Of a DNA stretch of 64,000 nt, positions 6,269-15,215 are shown in pieces. Under the pieces are notes generated by a model that was not told the DNA's origin, searched no databases, and saw only the letters and a list, made by a program, of their open reading frames with translations. The number at the start of each line of letters is the position of its first letter. The first letter of the stretch is position 1. The DNA comes from an uncultured Ruminococcus sp. (GTDB lineage Bacteria > Bacillota > Clostridia > Oscillospirales > Acutalibacteraceae): the NCBI GenBank assembly GCA_902777275.1, contig CACYTI010000002.1, forward strand, positions 96,963 through 160,962, in the 5' to 3' direction. Position numbers and translations under genes: made by a program.

Positions 6269-8857
6269 TTGGCTGAGCTGTCGCCGATGATGAAACAGTA
6301 TTTTGAGATAAAGCAGGCAAACAAGGACTGCATTTTGTTTTACCGTCTCGGAGATTTTTACGAGATGTTCTATGAGGACGCGAAGATCGCTTCAAGAGAG
6401 CTTGAACTCACGCTCACAGGCAGAGACTGCGGACAGGCAGAGCGCGCCCCGATGTGCGGCGTGCCCTTTCACAGCTGCGAGGGCTACATTGCCCGCCTTG
6501 TGGCGAAGGGCTACAAGGTCGCTATCTGCGAGCAGACGGAGGACCCGAAGGCGGCAAAGGGCTTGGTAAAGCGCGACATAATCCGCGTCATCACGCCCGG
6601 AACCGTAATGGAGCAGAGTATGCTCGAAGAGGGCAAAAATAATTACATCTGCTGTATGTACTCCGCGGACAAAACGATCGGTCTTTGCTTTTGCGATATT
6701 TCCACAGGAGAATTATACGTTACCGAAATCAGCGGAAAGGACTCCGTGAACGTCCTTACAAATCAGCTTTCATCATACAGCCCGAGCGAGATTTTGCTCG
6801 GCGGCGACATTTTAAAAATCAAATCGCTGCCGTCGTTTATAAAATCAAAGCTTTCGGCGGGCGTTGAAATGCTTGAGGACGAGAAGTTTGACGTTAACAG
6901 GTGCGCTCAAATCGTTCTTGACCGTTTCGGTGCGGATTATGACTTAATAAAAGACGCCCCGGTGCTCGTAAGTGCCGTGGGCGCGCTGATAGGATATCTG
7001 AAAGAAACCCAAATGTCCGGGCTTGAACGGATCAGCCACATTCAGCGCTATTCCGAGGCGCAGTATATGCGGCTCGATTTCAACACTCAGCGCAACCTTG
7101 AGCTTACCCGGACCATGCTCACAAAGGAAAAGCGCGGCTCGCTGCTCTGGGTGATAGACAAAACAAAAACCGCGATGGGCAAGCGGCTTATCCGTTCGTG
7201 GCTTGAGCACCCGCTGATGAACGTTTCAAAAATCAACAACCGTCAGGCGGCAGTCGAGGAGCTTGTTGACGACACGGTGCTTAGGCTTGAGCTCACCGAA
7301 TCGCTCACGGGAATTTTCGACATTGAGCGGTTGATGACAAAAATGGTTTACGGCTCGGCAAACGCAAGGGATCTGCGCTCGCTCTGCTCAGCGATACAAA
7401 ACCTTCCGAGGATATCGCAGCTTATCTCGGACTGCAGATCCTCTCATCTTAAATTGGTATACCGAAGCATCGACCTGTTGGAGGATATCCATTCGCTTAT
7501 CGACAGCGCGATAGTTGAAAATCCTCCGTTCACCGTCCGCGAGGGCGGCATGATAAAAAAAGGATATAACACCGAGCTTGACGCGGTTGTGTCCGACATG
7601 ACCAACGGGAATGATATCTTGGCAGGAATCGAGTCGGACGAGCGCGAAAAAACCGGTATACCAAAGCTCAGAGTCGGCTACAACAAGGTATTCGGCTATT
7701 ACATCGAGGTTACAAATTCATATAAATCACAGGTGCCCGACACCTATATCCGCAAGCAGACGCTCACAAACTGCGAGCGTTACATAACGCCCGAGCTTAA
7801 AGAAGCCGAGTCGCGCATTTTGGGCGCGAAGGACAAAAGAACGGCGATGGAGTATTCCATTTTTGAGAGTATCCGTGCGACAGTCGCGGAGAATCTTGAG
7901 CGCATCCAAAAGACCGCAAGGGCTATCGCTGCGCTCGACGTTATTACTTCTCTTGCAAACGTCGCCTGCGACAACCGTTATGTCCGCCCCGAGGTCAACC
8001 AGTCGAGCGCTATTCACATCATCGAGTCACGTCATCCCGTTGTTGAGGCTCTGCTAAAGGACGCGCCGTTTGTTCCCAACGACGTTCACCTCGACAGCAA
8101 GGGCGACAGAGTAGCAATTATCACGGGACCGAACATGGCGGGCAAATCGACATATATGCGCCAGACTGCGCTTATCGTTCTCATGGCTCAGATGGGCAGC
8201 TTTGTGCCTGCTTCTTCGGCGAAAATCGGGATAGTCGACAGCATTTTCACGCGCGTCGGTGCGTCCGACGACTTAGCTTCGGGGCAGTCAACGTTTATGG
8301 TTGAAATGAGCGAGGTAGCCAATATCGTAAAATCAGCCACGTCAAAAAGCCTGCTGATTTTAGACGAGATCGGCAGGGGAACCTCGACCTTTGACGGAAT
8401 GAGCATTGCGCGCGCGGTTCTTGAGCACTGCGCCGATAAGAAAAAATTAGGAGCAAAAACGCTTTTCGCGACACATTACCACGAGCTGACAGTTATGGAG
8501 AGCCTTCTTGACGGCGTCAAAAACTACAACATCGCGGTCAAGAAGCGCGGGGACGACATCACCTTCTTGCGCAGGATCGTTCCCGGCGGAGCCGACGACA
8601 GCTACGGCATAGAGGTAGCAAAGCTTGCGGGCGTTCCGAATTCCATCATCAAGCGCGCAAAGGAAGTTTTGTCCGAGCTTGAAAACGGCAAGGGCGAAAG
8701 CGTTTCGACAAAGAGCGCACAGGACGAAACAGGGCAGCTTTCACTTCTCACGGCGGCTCAAAGCCCCGTGATCGAACGGCTGCAAGGCGTAGATTTGAAC
8801 ACGCTCACTCCGATTGAAGCGATGAATTTGCTTTATGAGCTTAAAGGCATGATATAA
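6269..8857 (+). CDS. mutS: DNA mismatch repair protein MutS
   Basis: The 862-residue product recognises mismatches and recruits MutL. The N-terminal mismatch-binding domain contains the FYEMF motif (YRLGDFYEMFYEDA, near residue 30), whose Phe wedges at the mismatch. Connector, lever and clamp domains follow. The ABC-type ATPase has Walker A GPNMAGKST near residue 620, the ABC signature STFMVEMSE, Walker B LLILDEIGRGTS and the H-loop ATHYHEL. The start is TTG with GTGAGG upstream. Length is normal for MutS1. mutL follows after a hairpin-forming intergenic element. Confidence 0.97.
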   Translation: MAELSPMMKQYFEIKQANKDCILFYRLGDFYEMFYEDAKIASRELELTLTGRDCGQAERAPMCGVPFHSCEGYIARLVAKGYKVAICEQTEDPKAAKGLVKRDIIRVITPGTVMEQSMLEEGKNNYICCMYSADKTIGLCFCDISTGELYVTEISGKDSVNVLTNQLSSYSPSEILLGGDILKIKSLPSFIKSKLSAGVEMLEDEKFDVNRCAQIVLDRFGADYDLIKDAPVLVSAVGALIGYLKETQMSGLERISHIQRYSEAQYMRLDFNTQRNLELTRTMLTKEKRGSLLWVIDKTKTAMGKRLIRSWLEHPLMNVSKINNRQAAVEELVDDTVLRLELTESLTGIFDIERLMTKMVYGSANARDLRSLCSAIQNLPRISQLISDCRSSHLKLVYRSIDLLEDIHSLIDSAIVENPPFTVREGGMIKKGYNTELDAVVSDMTNGNDILAGIESDEREKTGIPKLRVGYNKVFGYYIEVTNSYKSQVPDTYIRKQTLTNCERYITPELKEAESRILGAKDKRTAMEYSIFESIRATVAENLERIQKTARAIAALDVITSLANVACDNRYVRPEVNQSSAIHIIESRHPVVEALLKDAPFVPNDVHLDSKGDRVAIITGPNMAGKSTYMRQTALIVLMAQMGSFVPASSAKIGIVDSIFTRVGASDDLASGQSTFMVEMSEVANIVKSATSKSLLILDEIGRGTSTFDGMSIARAVLEHCADKKKLGAKTLFATHYHELTVMESLLDGVKNYNIAVKKRGDDITFLRRIVPGGADDSYGIEVAKLAGVPNSIIKRAKEVLSELENGKGESVSTKSAQDETGQLSLLTAAQSPVIERLQGVDLNTLTPIEAMNLLYELKGMI

Positions 8858-8893
8858 AATATTTATAGATATCAGCATTGTTAACCTTAACTG

Positions 8894-8969
8894 CGTAGGG
8901 GCGCACCCATGTGTGCGCCTTCGGAAAAAGCGTAGGTTAAACGGGCGCACACGCGGGTGCGCCCCTACG
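8894..8969. repeat. Long palindromic element between mutS and mutL
   Basis: Two 26-base arms (8894-8919 and 8944-8969), both rich in GGGGCGCAC and GTGTGCGCC, are reverse complements with two differences, separated by about 24 bases. The arms would form a very stable hairpin in RNA of either strand. It has the look of a dispersed palindromic repeat; no coding capacity. Confidence 0.85.
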
Positions 8970-9023
8970 AATGTTTTTTTTGAAACATATATTTTTCATA
9001 TAATTCGGAAAGGCGGTGAAAGC

Positions 9024-11030
9024 ATGGGAGTTATAAATGTTCTTGACAAGCACGTTGCGGAATTGATCGCTGCGGGCGAGGTCGTGGAGCGTCCCGCCTC
9101 CGTAATCAAGGAGCTGGTTGAAAACGCCATTGATGCGGGCGCGAAGAACATAACCGTTGAAATCAAAAACGGCGGCACGACTTTCATGCGTGTCACCGAC
9201 GACGGCTGCGGCATAGCCAAGGACGACGTTAGAGTCGCCTTTCTCCGCCACGCCACAAGCAAGGTGAGTCAGGAGGAAGATCTTGAAAAGATAGCCACTC
9301 TGGGCTTCCGCGGCGAGGCTCTCGCTTCCGTTTCGGCGGTATCTCGCCTGCAGCTTATCACAAAAAGCGTTAACGAGGACGTCGGCTCGGCTTACATCAT
9401 AGAGGGCGGCGAGGAAAAAAGCTTTGACGACGCGGGCTGTCCCGCAGGCACGACATTTGTTATCCGCGATCTGTTCTACAACATTCCCGCCCGCGCCAAA
9501 TTTCTGAAAAAGGATGTTTCTGAGGGAAATGCCGTTTCAAACGTTATCGACAAAACCGCGCTTTCACATCCCGAAATCGCGTTTACCTATATCCGCGACG
9601 GCAGACAGGCGCTCAAAACCTTCGGCGATGGTAAGCTTATGTCGGCAATATATTCGGTCTTCGGAAGGGAGTTTGCATCCGGGCTTATCCCCGTAGATTA
9701 TCAGCTTGAAGCAATCCATGTTTACGGCTATGTTTCAAAGCCCGTTCACTCCAGACCGAACCGAAATATGCAGAACTTTTTCATAAACGGCAGATACGTC
9801 AGACCGCGCACCGCTATGGCGGCGCTTGAGGAGGCGTTCAAACACTCGATTATGGTCGGAAAATTCCCGTCCTGCGTACTCAATATTGATTTGCCGTATG
9901 AGATAATCGACGTCAACGTTCATCCATCAAAAATCGAGGTCAGATTTTTAAACGAGCGCCCCGTTTTCGACGCGGTTTACCACGCGGTCAAATCGGCGCT
10001 TATGCAGCACGACACCAAAAAGCAGGCTTCATTCAAAAACGAAACCGCTTTTCACGATATAAAACAATTCAACCCGTTTAAAAACGCCGACGCTTTTATA
10101 AAGGATACGCCCAAAAGGGAAGAAAAGCCCGTTCAGCCCCCGTCTCCCGTAGTTGTTCAATACAGTGACTTTGATATTTTGAACTGTGCCGAACAGCAAA
10201 CCGGCGTTGTCCGCGACGCGTCGGATGATCCGTTTGACATATTCTCCGACAGAGCGGTGAGCGCCGCAAAAAAAGAAGCACGGCAGTCACATGAATATCT
10301 TCCCGAAAGCAAACCTCTGTTTGTGAACACTCCGCTCGATTCAAAGCAGAGCGTTGAAAGCGCGCGGGTAAGCAAAGAAGAAGAATATGAAAAAAGCGAG
10401 CCTGCGGAAGTGATCATTAAGGATAATTCGCAGCCTCGGGAATTGTTTACTCAGCCCGAAAACGAGCTGAAATATATAGGCGAGGCTTTTGACACATATA
10501 TAATCGTCGAGCGCAACCAAAAGGAGCTTATGCTCATTGACAAGCACGCCGCCCATGAGAGGATAATTTACGAAAAGCTAAAAGCCGAAAGCGCAGACGC
10601 CGCTCCGCAGCTTCTGCTGCAGCCTGTAACCGTGACTCTCGGCAGAGATGAATACGACGCAGCGGTAAGTCATCTCGATATGTTCGGCAAGTGTGCTTTT
10701 GAAGTCGAGGACTTCGGCAACTCCACACTGATCGTCCGCGGCGCTCCGCAATATCTGGACGCCGCCGATATACCCGGCTGTATAGCCGAGATGTCCGACT
10801 ATATAGCTCAGGGCAAAAACGATATTTACACCGAAAACATGGACAGGTTTTACCACACCGTCGCCTGTCGCAGTGCGGTCAAGGCGGGCAATAAAAGCTC
10901 TGCGCAGGAGCTTATAGAGCTTGTTAAAATTTTGGAGGATAACCCCGATATCCGCTATTGTCCGCACGGCAGACCGATCACTATCATAATGAAAAAAAGC
11001 GAAATTGAAAGACAATTCGGCAGGGCGTGA
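9024..11030 (+). CDS. mutL: DNA mismatch repair protein MutL
   Basis: The 668-residue MutL has an N-terminal GHKL ATPase domain with the conserved ELVENAIDAGA, DDGCGI, RHATSK and GFRGEAL motifs, and a C-terminal dimerisation/endonuclease domain. The endonuclease motif region reads DKHAAHERIIYEKL, a variant of the DQHAAHERxxYE signature of nicking MutL proteins, and the end carries ACRSAVKAG and CPHGRPI, which contribute metal ligands. The linker (about 370-490) is poorly conserved. The ATG at 9024 follows AAAGGCGG. An upstream extension to 8913 would be read from the palindromic repeat and is rejected. Confidence 0.96.
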   Translation: MGVINVLDKHVAELIAAGEVVERPASVIKELVENAIDAGAKNITVEIKNGGTTFMRVTDDGCGIAKDDVRVAFLRHATSKVSQEEDLEKIATLGFRGEALASVSAVSRLQLITKSVNEDVGSAYIIEGGEEKSFDDAGCPAGTTFVIRDLFYNIPARAKFLKKDVSEGNAVSNVIDKTALSHPEIAFTYIRDGRQALKTFGDGKLMSAIYSVFGREFASGLIPVDYQLEAIHVYGYVSKPVHSRPNRNMQNFFINGRYVRPRTAMAALEEAFKHSIMVGKFPSCVLNIDLPYEIIDVNVHPSKIEVRFLNERPVFDAVYHAVKSALMQHDTKKQASFKNETAFHDIKQFNPFKNADAFIKDTPKREEKPVQPPSPVVVQYSDFDILNCAEQQTGVVRDASDDPFDIFSDRAVSAAKKEARQSHEYLPESKPLFVNTPLDSKQSVESARVSKEEEYEKSEPAEVIIKDNSQPRELFTQPENELKYIGEAFDTYIIVERNQKELMLIDKHAAHERIIYEKLKAESADAAPQLLLQPVTVTLGRDEYDAAVSHLDMFGKCAFEVEDFGNSTLIVRGAPQYLDAADIPGCIAEMSDYIAQGKNDIYTENMDRFYHTVACRSAVKAGNKSSAQELIELVKILEDNPDIRYCPHGRPITIIMKKSEIERQFGRA

Positions 11031-11034
11031 TTAT

Positions 11035-11985
11035 TTGAACAAACCCATTACGGTCATTTCCGTCGTAGGACCGACCGCCTCAGGCAAAACAAGGCTGGCT
11101 GTTGAGCTGGCGAAGCATTATGAGGGAGAGATAATTTCCGCCGATTCAATGCAGATTTACCGTGGAATGAATATAGCGACCGCAAAGCCCGACAGTGAAG
11201 AGATGCAGGGAATCCCGCACCACCTTATGGATTTTCTGCCTCCCGACGGAACCTACTCCGTCGCTATGTTTGTCGAGGACGCGAAACGCTGTATTTTTGA
11301 TATAAGCGGCAGGGGGAAGCTCCCTATAATCGCGGGCGGCACGGGTCTTTATGTGGACTCTCTGCTCGGGAATATCCGCTTTGAAGGCGAAGGGCGCGAC
11401 GAAAAGCTGACCTCGGAGCTATGGGACGAATACAACGCGGACGGGATAGAACCGCTGCTCGAAAAGCTGAGGCAGGTTGATTCGGAAGCGGCCGAAAGAC
11501 TTGCTCCGGGGAGAAATCCGAAGCGCGTGATAAGAGCGCTGGAATTTTATAAAACCACGGGGAAAACCATCACAGAACAGATAAATGAATCAAGGTTGAT
11601 CCCAAGTCCGTTCAAAGCGGTCAAGATCGGACTGAATTTCACCGACCGCCAAAGGCTGTACGACCGCATTGATCTCAGAGTCGATTCAATGCTTGAGCGC
11701 GGCTTGATCGAGGAAGCAAAAGAGGTTCTGAACTCTCCTCTCAGCTCCACCTCCTCAATGGCGATCGGCTACAAGGAGCTTGCGCCTTATATAAACGGCG
11801 AAGCATCCCTTGAGGCTTGCGTTGAAAAGCTTAAAAGAGAGACCAGGCGCTACGCCAAGCGGCAGCTCACCTGGTTCAGACGTGACAAGGAAATAAATTG
11901 GCTTTACGCAGATGATTATAATTCTTTTGAAGAATTATTTGCGGAAGCTGTTAAAGTTACAGATAAAGGACTCGTTTATGGATAA
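11035..11985 (+). CDS. miaA: tRNA dimethylallyltransferase
   Basis: MiaA transfers a dimethylallyl group to A37 of tRNAs reading UNN codons, giving the substrate for MiaB. The 316-residue protein starts with the P-loop VVGPTASGKTRLA and contains the family motifs ISADSMQIYRGM, IPHHLMDFLPP, IIAGGTGLYVDSLL and the C-terminal RYAKRQLTWFR. The TTG at 11035, five bases after the mutL stop, gives the usual family N-terminus; TTG at 11005 is possible but has no ribosome binding site. It overlaps the next gene by eight bases. Confidence 0.94.
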   Translation: MNKPITVISVVGPTASGKTRLAVELAKHYEGEIISADSMQIYRGMNIATAKPDSEEMQGIPHHLMDFLPPDGTYSVAMFVEDAKRCIFDISGRGKLPIIAGGTGLYVDSLLGNIRFEGEGRDEKLTSELWDEYNADGIEPLLEKLRQVDSEAAERLAPGRNPKRVIRALEFYKTTGKTITEQINESRLIPSPFKAVKIGLNFTDRQRLYDRIDLRVDSMLERGLIEEAKEVLNSPLSSTSSMAIGYKELAPYINGEASLEACVEKLKRETRRYAKRQLTWFRRDKEINWLYADDYNSFEELFAEAVKVTDKGLVYG

Positions 11986-13258
11986 ACTGTTATTTAAACG
12001 CATACTTGTAGCGGCGCTGACGATACTTGCTCTTGTATACGTAACTTATTTGCTCATAAGCGCCAATTTTGAGATGTACCCCACCGAAAATGCGGTTATG
12101 GCTACGGTGAACAACTCAATAAGCGCCGACGGAATAATTATCCGCGACGAAACGATTATTCCGAACAATTCAAGCGGCATCCTATCCTACACAGTCGGGA
12201 ACGGCGACGCTGTCGAGGCAAACAGATGCATTGCGAATGTGTATTCAAATCAATCGGATGCTGTCGCAAACAGTCAGGCGGACGCGCTCCAAAAGCGTAT
12301 CAACGCGCTTCAGGAGAGCCAGCGGAGCGCGCGGTCGGGCGCGGTCAGCATTGACGTGATTAATAACAATATCCGCAGCAATTTGATAAACTATCTTTAC
12401 GACGTAAACAAGTTCGACGTGGAATCGGTTAAGACCGATTCGGACAAGCTGCTCGGTTCAATAAACCAAAGACAGCTTCTCACGGGAAAGATAAACAATT
12501 TTGATACGCAGATCGCCTCGCTTACGGCTCAGATGGAAGAACTGAGAAGCTCCTCGGGCGAGAGCATAGGAGCGATAAACACCCCCAGAGCCGGCTATTT
12601 TTCCGAGTTTTGCGACGGCTACGAAGGCTCTTACGATTATACTAAGCTCAATGAAATGACGCTTGAGGATCTGCGCGGCATTTCGGGCTCGTCGCTTCCC
12701 ACCGATATCGCGGGCAAGGTAATAGCGAACGTCAACTGGTACGTTGCCTGTGAGATACCTGATGACCGCGCGGCGGAGCTGTCGATTTACGACGGTTCCT
12801 TATCGGTGATTTTCTCCGAGGCAACGACCGACCCCGTTCCGGCAAAGATATACAAGCTGCTTCGTAACGACGACGACAACGCGCTTTGCATTTTGCAGTG
12901 CGACTACATGGACAACGGACTTCTATCGGCAAGGCGCGAGCCGATAGAGATAGGAATGGGAACATACACGGGGCTTCGCGTGAGCAAGCGTGCGATCCAC
13001 GACGATTTCGTTACGAGAACCACATACGACGAAAACGACAAGCCCCACAAGGAGCAGAAAAAGGTTCAGGGCGTTTACGTTCTGTACGGCAGCGAGGTCC
13101 AGTTCAAGCAGATATCGATCATGTATTCAACCAAGGATTATGTCATCTGCGACACCTCGCCCAAGGAAGGCGTGCTTTTCAACGGCGAAACGATTTCGCT
13201 TTACGATAAAGTAATTGTAAAAGGAGACGATTTGTATGACGGAAAAGTTATTTCGTGA
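11978..13258 (+). CDS. HlyD-like membrane-anchored protein of the division cluster
   Basis: The 426-residue product has a short cytoplasmic N-terminus, one transmembrane helix (about 8-28, ILVAALTILALVYVTYLLIS) and an extracytoplasmic part resembling HlyD/RND-type periplasmic adaptors: a lipoyl-like half (SSGILSYTVGNGDAVEANRCIANVYSN, about 68-95), a coiled coil (about 100-200), and a beta-rich C-terminal half. No transporter subunit is encoded nearby. The gene overlaps miaA and also yggS, so it is translated with the yggS-sepF-ylmH-divIVA division cluster. A role at the septal membrane is inferred from position only. AAGGA at 11966 supports the ATG at 11978. Confidence 0.7.
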   Translation: MDKLLFKRILVAALTILALVYVTYLLISANFEMYPTENAVMATVNNSISADGIIIRDETIIPNNSSGILSYTVGNGDAVEANRCIANVYSNQSDAVANSQADALQKRINALQESQRSARSGAVSIDVINNNIRSNLINYLYDVNKFDVESVKTDSDKLLGSINQRQLLTGKINNFDTQIASLTAQMEELRSSSGESIGAINTPRAGYFSEFCDGYEGSYDYTKLNEMTLEDLRGISGSSLPTDIAGKVIANVNWYVACEIPDDRAAELSIYDGSLSVIFSEATTDPVPAKIYKLLRNDDDNALCILQCDYMDNGLLSARREPIEIGMGTYTGLRVSKRAIHDDFVTRTTYDENDKPHKEQKKVQGVYVLYGSEVQFKQISIMYSTKDYVICDTSPKEGVLFNGETISLYDKVIVKGDDLYDGKVIS

Positions 13259-13949
13259 CGTTGAATACAATTATCGGCGAATAAACGAGCAGATCGCCGA
13301 GGCTGCGGCAAAGGCGGGAAAAAGCCGTGAGGACATCACCCTTCTTGCGGCGACAAAAACCGTTGACGCGGCTGTGATAAACCACGCCATATCGCTCGGA
13401 CTTGACCATATCGGAGAGAACAGGGTGCAGGAGCTGCTTTCCAAGTACGACTCCTACGACCTCAGCCGCTGTTCGCTGCAGTTCATCGGTCATCTTCAAA
13501 CCAACAAGGTCAGACAGATCGTCGGCAAGGTCGATTTGATCCAGTCTGTAGATTCTTTTAAGCTGGCTAAGGAAATTTCCGCGCAGTCGCTCAAAAGAAA
13601 TCTTAAAACCGATATCCTTGTCGAGGTAAATATAGGCAGGGAAGAAAACAAGTCGGGAGTTTTTGAGGAGAATCTTGAGGAGTTGCTTTGCCAAATTTCG
13701 GGATTAGAGGGTATTTCTGTCAAAGGATTGATGACAATTCCGCCGATTTGTGAAGAAAAATGTAAAATTTCAAAATATTTTTTCAATATGCACAAGTTAT
13801 TTATTGACATTTCAGAAAAAAAATTAGATAATGTATGTATGACTATTCTATCAATGGGTATGTCTGAAGATTTCTGTGAGGCGATTATTGAGGGCGCTAA
13901 TATGGTTCGGATCGGCTCGGCACTTTTCGGTGCGAGAAAGTATACATAA
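13236..13949 (+). CDS. yggS: Pyridoxal-phosphate homeostasis protein, YggS/YlmE family
   Basis: The 237-residue protein is a single-domain PLP-binding TIM barrel of the YggS/PROSC/YlmE family, which buffers free PLP. The PLP lysine is in LLAATKTVD near residue 37; IGENRVQELLSK and QFIGHLQTNKVR are family motifs, and the phosphate-binding end reads MSEDFCEAIIEGANMVRIGSALFG. AAGGAG at 13221 supports the ATG. YlmE precedes sepF in many Firmicutes division clusters, as here. The last third (about 13690-13900) is visibly more AT-rich than its surroundings but remains in frame with intact motifs. Confidence 0.94.
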   Translation: MTEKLFRDVEYNYRRINEQIAEAAAKAGKSREDITLLAATKTVDAAVINHAISLGLDHIGENRVQELLSKYDSYDLSRCSLQFIGHLQTNKVRQIVGKVDLIQSVDSFKLAKEISAQSLKRNLKTDILVEVNIGREENKSGVFEENLEELLCQISGLEGISVKGLMTIPPICEEKCKISKYFFNMHKLFIDISEKKLDNVCMTILSMGMSEDFCEAIIEGANMVRIGSALFGARKYT

Positions 13950-13966
13950 GTACAGGAGGAAAAACA

Positions 13967-14470
13967 ATGGCAGGAATAGTTGACAAGTTCAAACGTATGT
14001 GGGATGCTCCCGACGACGAGTACGAGTACGATGAGTATGGCTACGCCGACGAGGACGAGGATGATTTTGAGGAGGAGCAGGAACCCGCAGAGCGTGAGAG
14101 AAGCCGCGACCGCGACAGGCGTGATACCCGCGAGCAGCGTCAGCCCGCTCAGCAGCCAAAAAGCAAGGTGTTCAACATCAACGCTACAGCTAAGCTTCAG
14201 GTAGGTATTTATAAGCCCGAGCGTTTCGGAGAGGAAACCCGCGGTATTGCCGACGAGCTTATCAAGACCCATACGGTTGTTCTTAATCTTGAGGATACAA
14301 ACAAGGACATGGCAAGAAGGATCCTTGACTTCCTCAGCGGCGTGGCTTATGCAAACGACGGAAAAATCAAGCGCGTTGCCACTAACACCTACATTATTAT
14401 TCCCAGTAATGTTGATCTCACCGGAGACGATCTGTTAGACGAACTCGAAAACAATGGCGTATACTTCTGA
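13967..14470 (+). CDS. sepF: Cell division protein SepF
   Basis: SepF polymerises into rings that anchor FtsZ to the membrane. The 167-residue protein starts with a membrane-targeting amphipathic helix (MAGIVDKFKRMWDAP), followed by an acidic and then arginine-rich linker (about 17-65), and the C-terminal SepF core (about 70-167) with VVLNLEDTNKDMARRILDFLSGVAYANDG. AGGAGG at 13953 fixes the start. It overlaps ylmH by 17 bases. The strongly charged linker is longer than in Bacillus. Confidence 0.95.
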   Translation: MAGIVDKFKRMWDAPDDEYEYDEYGYADEDEDDFEEEQEPAERERSRDRDRRDTREQRQPAQQPKSKVFNINATAKLQVGIYKPERFGEETRGIADELIKTHTVVLNLEDTNKDMARRILDFLSGVAYANDGKIKRVATNTYIIIPSNVDLTGDDLLDELENNGVYF

Positions 14471-15203
14471 TAACGATGCGCTTTTTATTTCAAAGCTTGA
14501 CGACGGCGTATATCTCTGTGAAAAACGCCGGAGGGCATACTTCTTCCCGTTTTTAAGCGAACGTGAGCAAATGCTCGCTCAGCGTTACCTTGAAGGCGCG
14601 GGCTTTCGCAGCTTTGCCTTCAACGGGGGATACGGTTCCGCCGAGCGAAAAATGCTCGGGCTGTTCTATGAGAGCAGGGAAGAGCCTTTTCCGCTTTGCG
14701 CTGTCGGGCTTGAATTCCGCATAGGCTTTAAGCTCAATCACCGCGACTTTTTAGGTGCGCTGATGTCCTTGGGCATTGAGCGCGAAACCGTAGGAGACAT
14801 TTTGGTTGAGGACGGGCGCTGCGTGATATTTGTAAAGGAAGACATAAAAGAATATATAACCTCACAGCTTTTCAAGGTCGGAAATGTCGGAGTGAAAATA
14901 ACACCGGCTGATCCCGAAAGGCTGCCGAAGGGACGCGGCTTTGACGAAAAGGACTGCACGGTGGCGTCGCTCAGGCTTGACGCGGTCGTCGCCGCGATGA
15001 CGGGGCTTTCACGTGAGAAAACCAAGTCGCTGATTTTGTCGGAGCTTGTCGCGCTTAACTACGCGCCGTGCCGGAATATAAGTCAGCCTGTGAGAGAAAA
15101 GGATGTTATTACCGTAAGGGGTAAGGGTAAATTCATAATCAACGGTGTGTTGGGTGAAACCAAAAAGCACCGAATAAAAATATCAATTATTCACTATAGA
15201 TAA
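14454..15203 (+). CDS. ylmH: S4-domain RNA-binding protein YlmH
   Basis: The 249-residue product matches YlmH, a cytoplasmic RNA-binding protein of the division cluster; recent work in Bacillus connects YlmH with ribosome-associated quality control. The N-terminal two thirds form the YlmH-specific domain (FPFLSEREQMLAQRYL, FNGGYGSAERKMLGL). The C-terminal S4 domain (about 180-249) reads LRLDAVVAAMTGLSREKTKSLI and DVITVRGKGKFII. It lies between sepF and divIVA in the standard order. Confidence 0.93.
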   Translation: MAYTSDNDALFISKLDDGVYLCEKRRRAYFFPFLSEREQMLAQRYLEGAGFRSFAFNGGYGSAERKMLGLFYESREEPFPLCAVGLEFRIGFKLNHRDFLGALMSLGIERETVGDILVEDGRCVIFVKEDIKEYITSQLFKVGNVGVKITPADPERLPKGRGFDEKDCTVASLRLDAVVAAMTGLSREKTKSLILSELVALNYAPCRNISQPVREKDVITVRGKGKFIINGVLGETKKHRIKISIIHYR

Positions 15204-15215
15204 GGAGTGTAAAAA

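Noticed and set aside
8913-9023. Longer N-terminus of mutL
   Set aside because: It would be translated from the palindromic repeat; ATG 9024 has a ribosome binding site and the standard family start.
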